From positions 1-64,000 of the forward strand of contig NW_005179287.1 in assembly GCF_000350225.1 (NCBI RefSeq): a stretch of 64,000 bases of DNA. The letters are read 5' to 3'. The position numbers and the translations under genes were made by a program. Positions 54,765 to 64,000 of this stretch are shown in pieces. This DNA comes from Chondrus crispus. Lineage: Eukaryota > Rhodophyta > Florideophyceae > Gigartinales > Gigartinaceae. Below the pieces are notes generated by a model. It saw only the letters and a list, made by a program, of their open reading frames with translations. It ran no database searches and was not told the origin of the DNA. Numbering within the stretch: position 1 is the stretch's first letter; the number at the start of each line of letters is the position of its first letter.

Positions 54765-56166
54765 AAGGTAGGTGGCCCTAATTCTTGGCCAGTGCCCCTA
54801 ATCATTTGGCCACCTTGTTTGTTACGTAATAATAATCGAAATTATAATAATTATGCACTCTCGGTCCACACAATGGCCCTTCTCATCTCTTCTGAATGCG
54901 GTTGTGCCAAAACATGTAGTGGAATTCAAAAACAAATCAGACTAATCGATTCAGCTGTGTCCAAAGCAGCGGAATACGATCTATCAGATCCTAGATCCTC
55001 ATGAATACAGTGAGAGGGCGGGTTTCTGGGATCAATGTCGCCAAAACCCCGCCTTCCCATTCACAAGCAGGCATCAAACTAGAATTGCTGCCCCCCTTTC
55101 ACTGTTCCCCCACTTTTCCTTGTTCCTTCTCCTCAATTTGCCATCCCTGCGATAGCATAAGACGACATTATGAGCCGTCCGCATGTACCTCGGCGCCGTG
55201 AAGACCGCAAATGTCTTGCGGTTCAAGAGTACCGGGCAGGCCGAATGTCTGCAAGAGATGCCGCTACAAGGGAGGAAGGTGAAAGTTGGGATGTCTTTAA
55301 ATTGTGCATGCTAATAACGCATGCATATGACAAAGCATTGTCTTGGGAAAATATCAAGGCAGCATTTTGCAGCGCGGGATTATGGCCTCTCGATAGTCGG
55401 AAGCTCCTATCTGTTCCACGCCCAGCCGCGCCTGGCAGTTTAGAAAAAATATTGGATAAGGCCCAGTTAGCTGATTTATTTGAAAAGAAGAGGGCAGTGC
55501 TAAGGGAGCAAGTGCTTGGCGAAGAAGCGGTTCTACAGTCAAGGGGATATGTTGACACTACATGCGGCCAAGTCATGACGTCAGCGAATGCCCTGAGTCT
55601 GATTGAAGCGCATGTCAATCGCAAAAGACGTGGCACAGCATCGGCGAAATTGGTCGCCAAGCAGAAGGAATTGGTGGAACAGAGGAAAGTAGTGGCGTGG
55701 GAGAAAAGGAGGGCATTGATGCGAGAGTTTGTGGAGCTGAAGAGGGCAAAGCAATGTGGGGAATCGATAGAAACATATAGAAATCATTTGCGACCCCTCG
55801 GAGAACGACGGGCTTCTGCCAAACCCAATGCTGCACGTCGCGCACACGATGCTGCAACAGGTGGTGGTGGATCGAGTGAGTGACGTGGACCCAATAAACG
55901 TTACATAATTTTGGCAGTCCACCGGGCCAATTCCGATCAGTGACCGATCTTTAGGCACTTTTTGCAAAATTTCCCTTGCTTCAGTGTGGAAGGTTGCCTG
56001 TCACCTTTCTTTGGTGGCGTTTTGCTTTAGCGGAAACGATTGGTGGAGTTTGATAGAGCTTCAAGTCACGATTCCAACGGTCCAGACACCATGTTCTCCG
56101 GTCCTCATTTCCTAGTTTTGTTTTCTAAATTACTACCGGTGGCCAAGAATTAGGGCCACCTACCTT
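54765..56166 (+). mobile_element. Pogo-like TIR element with a deleted transposase
   Basis: Perfect inverted ends of about 28-30 bp begin AAGGTAGGTGGCCCTAATTC at 54765, with the complement ending at 56166. They are flanked by TA (54763-54764 and 56167-56168). The length is 1.4 kb, with one plus-strand ORF of transposase origin. The perfect TIRs suggest recent mobility in trans. Confidence 0.85.
55170..55883 (+). CDS. Core-less pogo-like transposase derivative
   Basis: 237 codons, intact from ATG to stop. The N-terminus (REDRKCLAVQEYRAGRMSAR, then DAATRE) resembles a pogo/psq helix-turn-helix. It passes straight into SWDVFKLCMLITHAYDKALS and WENIKAAFCSAGLWPLDSRK, the C-terminal tail seen after the DDE core in this transposase group, and then a basic coiled-coil-like end. 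The catalytic core is missing through an in-frame internal deletion. Such a protein could bind the TIRs without cutting and act as a repressor (inference), or simply be a passenger that kept its frame. Confidence 0.6.
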   Translation: MSRPHVPRRREDRKCLAVQEYRAGRMSARDAATREEGESWDVFKLCMLITHAYDKALSWENIKAAFCSAGLWPLDSRKLLSVPRPAAPGSLEKILDKAQLADLFEKKRAVLREQVLGEEAVLQSRGYVDTTCGQVMTSANALSLIEAHVNRKRRGTASAKLVAKQKELVEQRKVVAWEKRRALMREFVELKRAKQCGESIETYRNHLRPLGERRASAKPNAARRAHDAATGGGGSSE

Positions 56167-56169
56167 TAT

Positions 56170-57198
56170 CCTGTACAGCCGTGGAGGGCTCTCCCCCTCT
56201 CTTTATTGAATGGTACAGCTGTGGACAGCAAGGTGTAATGTAACTTTGTACCATGTCAACCGGGAGTGGACATCCACTCCCGGTTGACAAGCACGTTGTC
56301 CACCGCGCCCTCGTGCGAATAATCCGCACTCGGGGCCGGTGGACAACCCACACGTGTCTGCCGTGCAAATGTTAGGGCCACCGCGTAGGATTTTGATTTG
56401 GGTTTTGAAATCATGAATACAGTATTTTTACCCCAACAAAAACGATTTGTGCAGTGAAGTGATCCGAAGGTTTAGTCCACGTTTCGTCTTTGACGAACAT
56501 ACCGTAGTAAAAAGATACCCGAAGAAATTTAGATGCCGGTTGAGAGGGACGCCCGAAGAGTAGGGGATATTTCCTATGTTTAGTTCTGGCGTCAGTTCCA
56601 GCGGGACGATACGTTTTGGGCACATGTCAAGAGCGATACGTAATGACAAAAAACGTATCGTCAAGGCCTGATTCGACTTATGTGCGATTTTGGTACTGCC
56701 TACGGTATATGGCCCAAAACGTATCGTGCCGGGCGGTTTTAAAGGCGACAGTTTTCTGGTGGGACGATACGTTTTAGGCCGATTTACACGGCGGCACCAT
56801 CATACGCGCTGTATTTGCAACATTGCTGTTGGCAATTTCTGACTAAAAGTTTACCGACAGCGGCGCACAGCCAATAAAATGTCAGTGTGCAAAATCTAGT
56901 TTTAGCCGTGTGCGATTAGAGGCGCATGAGCAATATTAGTAACTTCATATTTTATCACGTACCATGTCCCTCGTCTGCCAAGATTGTCAGATGCTCAAAA
57001 CGTATCGTGCTGGGGGGGCAATTACAGCAGGCAGATTTAGTGGCAGGGCCTTATACTGCACTAACAGTGTCCCAATGCGCATGTACGAATTACACAATAA
57101 GGCGGCGTAATTTATGTCCTGAACATCATAGCTTTCTAAGTTATTTACTGCGCGAAATTGAAAAGCGCCGTATGCAGGTTTCGATGATCGTTGCCTCA
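56170..57198. other. Intergenic; palindrome and ACGATACGTTTT cluster
   Basis: No gene recognised. A palindrome with 16-nt arms lies at 56254-56289. The 12-mer ACGATACGTTTT or its complement occurs five times in about 400 bp: 56606 and 56764 in plus sense, 56650, 56716 and 56997 in minus sense. They may be ends of nested small DNA elements. Confidence 0.4.
56254..56289. repeat. 36-bp palindrome
   Basis: Arms 56254-56269 and 56274-56289 are exact reverse complements around ACAT, whose outer bases also pair. Just to the left of it the sequence repeats GTGGAC-type strings found again on the right. Confidence 0.95.
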
Positions 57199-57640
57199 AC
57201 GACGCATTTTGGACGGGTGTGTCAGAGATGCGTTGGGGAGGGATGCGCGCACGATGCGTTCTGGAGAGGTGCGTCTAGGATGCGAGCTGAGGGGGTGCGA
57301 GAAAGATGCGTTGGAAGGGGTGCCAGAATGCTACGTTGGAGAGGGGTGCGCTCGTGATGTGTTCTATAGGGGTGCGCTCATCATTCGTTTTAGAGGGATG
57401 CCAGAATGATACGTTCGAGAGGGGTGCGCCCACGCCGCGTTCAAAGGGGGTGCGAGAATGATACGTTCGGGAGGGGTGCGCCCACGATGCGTTCTGAAGG
57501 GGTGCCAGAATGATACGTTCGAGAGGGGTGCGCCCATGATGCGTTCTGGAGGGGCGCGAGAACGATGCGTTTTGGAAGGGTGGGAGAATGATACTTTGGA
57601 GAGGTCTACTCGCAAGACGCGTCCTGCAAGGGGCCTGAAC
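57199..57640 (+). repeat. 26-bp minisatellite, about 17 diverged units
   Basis: Units follow GATACGTTCGAGAGGGGTGC plus six bases, alternating between a GCGCCCAC-type and a GCCAGAAT-type ending, so a 52-bp higher-order period is visible in places (best at 57405-57560). Because 26 is not a multiple of three, overlapping frames on both strands yield repetitive peptides of 78-bp period that are not real proteins. Confidence 0.85.
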
Positions 57641-57973
57641 GGTGCGTTGGCATGTTTCTTTTCTGTTTCAGCTACTTCTGTAGTAGATGGCCGTTACGAA
57701 AGCACAAGTGTAAATTTTGTGGGGTTGTTTGTGTAGTGGAGAAACAGCAAAACGGCACAATTGGTGAGCATAGCAGTTGGATATGGCGCGACGTAGAAGA
57801 TGTATAAATGAATGATTCAACAAAAACGGCGGGTAGTGATCGCACGGGCACATGGAAATGTGAGGATCGCTGTGACATGTGAATGGTTCCGTTTTCGAGA
57901 AGATTGAAGCTTTCTATCGTTGAGAGTTTATTGAGAATGTGGTCCTAATACTGCAGTATGTGGATATCGAAAA
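57641..57973. other. Intergenic, 3' of the helicase gene
   Basis: No motif or repeat seen. It presumably includes the helicase 3' flank. Confidence 0.35.
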
Positions 57974-60961
57974 CTACTGGCAGTCCAGTTGGAGAAGACC
58001 TTGATGTATGACCCAAGCCAGTGGGAGCCATATTGTCAGAGGCATATCGTCGTTATTCTCGTCAGCGGACTCTATGGATGCATCCGAGAAGATGACGGCT
58101 AAGTCGTTCTCAGTGACCCGGGCCGGGCGGTCACGGAGAACGGAGTTGAAGCGGCAAAGGATTTCGGAAAGGAACAGGTCTTCAGCGATCTGTTGCTGGA
58201 AAGACTTCATTCGCCAAAGGTTCCAGGCGAGTGATATCATAGGACGTAGATCGCAACGACCGTATTAGCCGAATGTGGGGTGAAGTGGTTGGCCAAGGCA
58301 GTGCGAGAGGCGGCAATCATAGCACTTGAGAGGGACTTTTCTTGGGACGGGGCAAGACGGGACGAAATGGGTCGTAGAGAAACAAGCATAGCAGCTTCTT
58401 TCCATGAATGGGCAGTCATTCTGAGGATGTTCCGTACCGGAACGGCGGGGAGAAACGTGGCATAAGAGACACGTCGTCTTGGTTAGGAAGAGGAATTGAG
58501 TTACTAAATGAACCGTGTATTCGGTGTCAATTGCCTGGAAGTGACTAAATGGCAACGATAGGGGAGGTGACGGAGAAGGGAAAGGGTTTGTGAGAACATT
58601 AGGTTGGGTTTGGCGCGCCATACTGGGAGAAGTTCGTAAGCTCTTGAATGAATTTCTTCCCGATGGTGGAAGTGATGCAGGCCGTTTGCCCGAAAGGACT
58701 TGCTTCAAAGATGGTGACGCCGTCGGAAGTGACCGTGGACGGACTGGAAATGGTGCTTGCTGCATTGAAGGTGATGCTGAAGGCAGCAAGCGTTCACTTG
58801 ATTGTTGTGGGGAGAAGCTAAGGATTCTTCGAACTGGAGGGGCTGGAGGGGGGTTGGTTGGAGCGGATTGCTCAAGCAAGAGGAGCATTTCATCGAAGTT
58901 GTGCTGCGTGGATGTGGTGGCTCCGATTTGGTTTTGCCGTTGAGGCTCGAGATGGTTTTGATTTTGATCTTGATGTGGAGGTGGCACCTGCGATTGCGAT
59001 GGTGTGGTTGGAAGCGAATGCTGCTGAGACTGGGATTGCGAATTTGCATCCCAAGGTCTGGAGATATCCGGTGTGTGAAATTGTGAACTCTGAGGGGTGT
59101 GCGGTGCATTAGTTGGCTGGGAGGGGAACATAGATCTGCAAACATCGCACCAGACTGCGTGCTTGTCGAAGCGACAGACACCAGAGACTTGGCCATCCAT
59201 GGCTGTGTAAAGTGCATCTTTGCGGCAATCCGTGGTATTGAGGACCCAATTCATCATCTCGTTTCGGTTCGTTACTGCGAGATCATTTTCGTCAATGTTG
59301 CCCTTTTTGAGAAGGGAGGTTTCGAAGCTCTTATTGTACTGGGTTGAGTTTAGGACGAAGACGAATGCATGGTGTCCGTGGCGTCCAGACCGGCCACTTT
59401 CCAGTGCAAAGTCGACGAGGCTTCTTGCGGCGCCAAGATGAACTGTTGCTCGAACATCTGGAACATCTATTCCGGTACCGAAGGCGGACGTACAAACCAT
59501 AATACGGAACAGAGTTGAAGGTACGAGGTCCTTGGTTGTTATGATGTCGTAGAGCTCTTCGTTTGCTGTCCAGTCGTTGTAGGCCTTTTTGCGAGCTTCT
59601 TTAGTGAGGCCGGCATGATATATGAGCGGCTCGACTGCGATGCGTTGATTGGAGTGGGCAACAATTCCTTGTGCATATGCGGCCGTCAGGGCTTTGTGGA
59701 GAGAACTTGTTTCTTGGCGGGTCAGGGCGAAAGCGATGATTTTATATATTTTGGGCAACGGCTTTGGGGCGTTGGTGCAATCGAGGAAGTGCTGATGCAG
59801 AAAGCTTACTGCATTCATCTTCATGACTTCTTGTGCGGTGGCAAAGGAGCCTTCAGGAGTGCGAGTGTTTAGGCCCGGGTCAGAGTCGTCACTGAAGGTA
59901 TGAACAACAAACTCGAGATTCCTTCTTTGAGAAGGCATTGAGAAAAGGAAGGCTGTGTTAATGCCGTGGCGCTCTAGAATGATTCTTCTCTCGCAGGGTG
60001 GGACGGTGGCACTGAGGAGTACACGAGGGACTGACTTTGGGATGATAGAAAGGGATCGACGCAAAAACTTCAATTCAGGGCGGAAATGTTGCCACATGGC
60101 TGTGAGATGAGCCTCATCAATGACTACTCGAGCGAACCTGTTAGTATCCATAAGTCGAACAACCAGCTCTTTGAAAGACGGCCGCGACAACTGTTCGGCC
60201 GTGAAGATGTAGAGGTCGGCAAATTCCAGTGATCGTTGTCCATTCGCGCAATGTGATGCGAGTAGGGCGAAGTTTGTCGCGCGCCTCATGTACTCCGATA
60301 CAAGGGCCTTGAGAGGAACGACTACGATAGTGGACTTGATATTCTTTTCCATGAAAGCTGGTGGAAGGACTGCCATAGACTTGCCTGATGCGGTGGGCAT
60401 CAGTACGAGGGTGTTGTTCTGCGACGCGGACACAGTGGCTGTGACAGCAAACTGCGTTTGAGACATGAATTCCGCAGATTTAGAACGTGTGGCCTTTTTG
60501 AGAGCGGACAGTAGAGGCCTGACGAGGGGAGGGAGGATATGATTCGGGGGGTTATCGAGGCGAATACTGTGATTGGAGTGGGACCCTACAGAGAAATTGT
60601 TGGGGAATTTGAGAGCAGAGGGGTTTGGCTGCAGTTGTTGCAGTTCGTTTGCTGTGCTTCCGTTGAGAGCATGAAGGAGGGGTTTCGGTTGATGAACCTG
60701 GAAGACAGGCTGCGGCTCATGTTGGGATAGCGAGGTCACTCGAGACTGGAGTTGCTGTGAATGTTGGAGGGGGAGCGGTTGTGAAGAAGCGCGGTCACTA
60801 TAAAATGACGGCAGCTTCAGATGGCGGTGCCATTCATGGGAGAATGGGCGGTGCTTTGTTAGCGTGGCGGCGGGACAGTCGGGCATTAGCGAGGTAGTTC
60901 GTCCGTAGTGTTTGTAGGCGATAGAGGAGGTATGCGCAGCTTGTTGGTGTCCGGCTGTGGT
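57974..60961 (-). pseudogene. RecQ-like helicase gene, 5'-truncated
   Basis: A superfamily 2 DNA helicase of RecQ type. The main open frame (60886-58265, 873 codons) has Walker A MPTASGKS (163-170), DEAH (257-260), SAT (292-294), motif V GTGIDVPD (470-477) and motif VI ESGRSGRHG (496-504). A RecQ-style zinc cluster follows (Cys554, 571, 580, 583), then a Q/P/S-rich linker and C-terminal Cys/His knuckles (CLLCH, CYACF, CYDCRLSHC). The frame stays open upstream of the Met (AGHQQAAHTS, YKHYGRTT) right to the retroelement at 60962, so the true N-terminus is cut off. A TAA at 58265-58267 is followed in the same frame by 96 more codons (PMISLAWNLWRMKSF) to 57974 that look like continuing protein. 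Helicases of this form occur in dispersed, mobile-element-like families in fungi; the same may hold here (inference). Confidence 0.75.
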
Positions 60962-61660
60962 TGTAGCATAACCCCCCCTGGGGCTTTAAATTAGATTAGA
61001 TCAAGAACTAGATCAGCTACTGTAGAGCGTCGAGCTCTACAGTACAACCGCGCGTGTCCACGTGTACACCACGGGGACAAGGGACACGCGCATACACGTG
61101 TACACGTGTACAGCGCGCGAACGAAGCGCACACGCGCCACGAGTAATACGTGTACTGTCAGCCTCGACATAGCTGACAGTATTACAGTGCAGGCCGACCT
61201 GCACTACAGTAGCCCACTACAGTATCTCGGTACTGTAGTGTTATGATAGATTGTTTTGTATATTAAATATGGAGCGGACCGACGGCGGCGGAAGGAGACA
61301 AGCACGGGCTTGTCCTCAACCGACCGCCAAGGTCAGTCCACCCAGCTTATTCTAAACGTCGCCTTCGCTCTTCGCGCGCGTTTAGTCGGAGCCGAGCCGG
61401 AGTGGACGCGCAGCACGCGAGCGAGCACGGAACCGCCTCCGCCCGTCAGCACTGGTACGTCACCCAGTGCTGCTCCGGGGCGTCGAGGCGTCGATCCGCT
61501 CGTGCGTGCGCGCGTCCCTGCTCGCTCCCGCTCTACCACCGCTACCCGGGCCCGAGCCCGGTTCCGTAGCTGGTTGGCCCGCTTCCCCCCTCCTCCGATC
61601 CGGGGTCTACAGGTCGAACTGCGCATACACCTCCAGTCGTTTGGAGGTGTTTATGCTACA
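60962..61660 (+). repeat. 5' LTR of the second Gypsy-A copy
   Basis: A 699-bp LTR with ends TGTAGCATAA and TTATGCTACA. It is near-identical to 8461-9141 over long stretches. The left flank is GTGGT; the other flank lies outside the window. Confidence 0.92.
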
Positions 61661-61736
61661 GTGGTCTCCCGACCTAGAAGACCCCGAGATCTTTCCGAGA
61701 AGACTTTCTTTTTCCTCCGCGTCCGTACGCGTTGAG

Positions 61737-62177
61737 ATGAGTCAAGAATACGCCACCTCGATCCGGTCCGAACCGGCGGATCCGAGGGCGGCCGCTATGC
61801 ACGCACCATCACCGCCGTTCGGCGACGGCGACGCTGGTCTCCGAGACCGCGAACCGTCGCCCGAGTCCCCCGAAGGACAAGCGGCTGCGCTGTTCGATCG
61901 CATAGCTGACTACATCGAGGAAGTCCGTACTTCACTCCGTATAGACGTGACGGACGCCGTCAACTCGCGATGTATGGACGAGCTCCGCTCCCTACGTGAA
62001 GGGAGATTCGATCGAGTCAGCCAGTCATTGGAGAATCTCCGAGCACTAGTCGACGAGTTTCACTCGCGACTGGTGCTCGTCGAAGACTCACGCCTCGCAC
62101 AGCCCGTACTGCACGGGCAAGGTCGCCCCACGAGGCCGACCTCGACGAGACGTCCCGACGATCGACCGTCCCCGTGA
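61737..62177 (+). CDS. Gypsy-A copy 2 gag, N-terminal part
   Basis: ATG 61737 begins MSQEYATSIRSEPADP. A proline-rich start is followed by the helical AAALFDRIADYIEEV and RFDRVSQSLENLRALV, parallel to 29581-30435 in the first copy. The longer open frame reaching back to 61467 reads through the LTR and is not credible. Confidence 0.65.
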   Translation: MSQEYATSIRSEPADPRAAAMHAPSPPFGDGDAGLRDREPSPESPEGQAAALFDRIADYIEEVRTSLRIDVTDAVNSRCMDELRSLREGRFDRVSQSLENLRALVDEFHSRLVLVEDSRLAQPVLHGQGRPTRPTSTRRPDDRPSP

Positions 62178-62663
62178 GCAGAACAGTTGGGTGCGTTCGC
62201 GCACCTCTCCGCCGAGCTCAACGCTACGCGACGGCGTGCTCGTGACATGGAACGGACCATGGCCGCAAGGCTGCCCGGTGCCCCTACGAGAGGGCCCGGT
62301 GGTGCCGTACCTCCGAGCGCCGTCGCTCCGGAAGGTTAGCGTCCGACTGGCGCCGACGCCAGTCGGACTGCGGAAGGAAACCGTCCCCCGATGGGCGCGA
62401 ATCTCGGCTCCGAGACCCAAGCATTGCCGCCTATCCCCGTAAGTAGGCGGCAGATGGACCGCGTATCGTACGCGGACGAACAGGACCGTGGAGGAGCCGC
62501 CCGCGGATCCGGAGAACCGATGTTCTCCGTCGATCCCCGCTGGGGCGGCTACCCGCCGGCGAGTTATGCCGAGCATCCAGGTCCGGTAGACGTCCGTACG
62601 CTACCGGTTACCTCCTTCGGCACAATAGGTCCCGCCGAGCCCGGGCTCGAGCCAGTGCATACG

Positions 62664-64000
62664 ATGATCCAAGAGTTCAGCGCCGTCGCTGACTATCGTA
62701 TGTACCGCTTGGATAACACCTCGAGGCTCGTCACCTCGGGTGACGCGGGACGGATCGCGAAGTACGTCCAACGCTGCCGTGGGATCCGTCCCACGATGAG
62801 GAGCTTTGACGGTACGGACCCGATCCAGCTCCTACCGTTCTTGAAGGATATTCGGATAAACTTCAACTCGCAACATCTGACCGAAGGTGTTGCCGTGAGA
62901 GTCCTCGCGCACTTCTTAGAGCGCCACGCGGAGCGCCTGTATACGAGTTATACGATGCGTGGCCTCCGCGCCGGCCAACTACACGACGACGTGAGTTGGC
63001 CGGGACTCGTGAACCAGTTCCTGAAACGCTACCTAACCGACGACGTGTTAGGTGAAGCGTACGACGCTGTCGCGACGGCGCGACAGCAATCTCATGAAAC
63101 GGAGAGCACGTTCGCGGACCGGCTCGAAATGGCCGCGTTCCGGTGCACGGCAGTGTTCTCCGAACAGTCTCTCGCGCACTACTTCGTGCGGGGACTCGCT
63201 CCTGCGACCCGTGCCGCAGTTTCCGAGACAGTGCAGCGGCTGCCGAGCCGCCAGAAGACCGATCTTCCGACCATCCGCCGTATCGCAACGGCGGAAGGAA
63301 CCACTTACCGCGCTCGACGCAGTTTACCTCTGCCGGATTCGAAACCGACAGGGAGGGCTGGCAGGACTACGAAGTCCGCCGCAACAAGTTCGCCGGCCTC
63401 TACCCTCCATGTCGGGGAGGATGAGTGGCAGGCCGACCCTGTCCTCATTACGCAAGGAGCAGGGCCAGTAGAGGGTCGACCCCCTTCACCAATGTCGACC
63501 GGAACGACGTCGAGCTACGCGACCGCGTTCGCGGCCACTCCAAGAGCGCCCAGGGGTACGGACTCCCGGGTCGCTGAGCTCGACATCTCCAACCGAGATA
63601 CCCGAGGTGAAGCCCCTCGCGTGCCCCTCCTCACCGATGAGGAGGCGCGTCACGCGGCGACCTTCGCCTCAACGGACGGCAGCGCGTACGTGTGCTGGCT
63701 ATGTCGTACGTACGGACACGCCATGTACGCCTGTCCGTTCCTGTCGCCGGAACAACGAATGTTCACAGCGTACAGGAACTACCGCTACCAGATGGAGACG
63801 CGCCCCGGGGCGCGCAATCTACTCCGGCAAGCGGTCGGCGAGGGTCGTCCCCCGCGTCAAGGTTTCCCAAATCGGTCGGGTGGGGGCGCTCGATTCGTCC
63901 CCCGTGGAGGCGGGTATCGTCGTACCGAACTCGATCGTCGGGATCGGCCCGACTACCGCCAGGCCGACACAAGGTACCCCCGCCAAGGAGGGAGAGGGGA
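62664..64000 (+). CDS. Gypsy-A copy 2 capsid and nucleocapsid (partial)
   Basis: From ATG 62664 the frame reads open to the window end (about 445 codons), with TDPIQLLPFLKDIRINFN, ESTFADRLEMAAFRC and the CCHC knuckle CWLCRTYGHAMYAC (about 63691-63732). It is closely similar to 28201-29568. It is truncated only by the window. Confidence 0.85.
   Translation, partial: MIQEFSAVADYRMYRLDNTSRLVTSGDAGRIAKYVQRCRGIRPTMRSFDGTDPIQLLPFLKDIRINFNSQHLTEGVAVRVLAHFLERHAERLYTSYTMRGLRAGQLHDDVSWPGLVNQFLKRYLTDDVLGEAYDAVATARQQSHETESTFADRLEMAAFRCTAVFSEQSLAHYFVRGLAPATRAAVSETVQRLPSRQKTDLPTIRRIATAEGTTYRARRSLPLPDSKPTGRAGRTTKSAATSSPASTLHVGEDEWQADPVLITQGAGPVEGRPPSPMSTGTTSSYATAFAATPRAPRGTDSRVAELDISNRDTRGEAPRVPLLTDEEARHAATFASTDGSAYVCWLCRTYGHAMYACPFLSPEQRMFTAYRNYRYQMETRPGARNLLRQAVGEGRPPRQGFPNRSGGGARFVPRGGGYRRTELDRRDRPDYRQADTRYPRQGGRG

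Larger units (their letters stand above)
60962..64000 (+). mobile_element. Second Gypsy-A copy, 5' part only (window edge)
   Basis: The LTR (60962-61660), the primer site TGGTCTCCCGACC (61662), the gag N-terminal part and the capsid frame follow in plus orientation and run off the window. The LTR is closest to the solo LTR at 8461. It was inserted beside, and appears to truncate, the helicase gene. At least one break is seen in gag. The capsid stretch is open to the window end. Confidence 0.9.

Noticed and set aside
57199-57640. CRISPR-like array
   Set aside because: Contiguous tandem units with no unique spacers in a eukaryotic setting; a minisatellite.

Overview
The window reads as repeat-rich nuclear DNA of a eukaryote. 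It has GT-AG introns, no bacterial operon structure, and is dominated by LTR retrotransposons and pogo-like DNA transposons. The mix of Ty1/copia and chromodomain Ty3/gypsy elements, the style of the DDE transposase, and the compact, intron-poor host genes would suit a florideophyte red alga such as Chondrus. That placement is an inference from remembered family resemblance, not a demonstrated match. No tRNA, rRNA or CRISPR array was found.

Layout. 1-4976: no secure gene; one weak two-exon candidate. 4977-13134: a structurally complete copia-type element on the minus strand, with 303-bp LTRs and target duplication CTCAG. A 681-bp gypsy solo LTR sits inside its pol gene, and a plus-strand reading frame with cysteine-peptidase features lies between pol and the 3' LTR. 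13567-16755 and 43165-45872: two direct copies of a segment about 29.6 kb apart, each carrying a membrane-anchored chymotrypsin-fold serine protease gene with one 96-bp intron. 17922-31253: a 13.3-kb chromodomain gypsy element (Gypsy-A, minus strand) with an unexplained 4.6-kb 3' region. 32700-35713: a worn copia fossil holding another Gypsy-A LTR. 36900-39110: a broken DDE transposase. 39560-41334: remnant of an unknown membrane protein. 41744-43164 and 46033-46857: TIR elements of pogo type. 47665-54475: a host glycosyltransferase-92-like gene split in its signal segment by a very young 5.4-kb gypsy element (Gypsy-B, target duplication CGCTC). 54765-56166: a pogo-like element whose surviving ORF joins an HTH end to a C-terminal tail without the DDE core. 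57199-57640: a 26-bp minisatellite. 57974-60961: a RecQ-like helicase gene truncated at its 5' side by a second Gypsy-A copy (60962 to beyond the window end).

The host genes do not form a pathway. They are survivors among insertions, and three of the four recognisable loci (the glycosyltransferase, the helicase, and a Sel1-repeat fragment) are damaged. Only the two serine proteases look intact.

The most unusual signal is a set of near-perfect palindromes (arms of 10-30 nt, loops of 0-4 nt). In three cases, comparison with a paralogue or with the expected protein shows that one arm is a late inverted copy of the other. This points to a recurrent snap-back mutation process or to a systematic sequence artefact.
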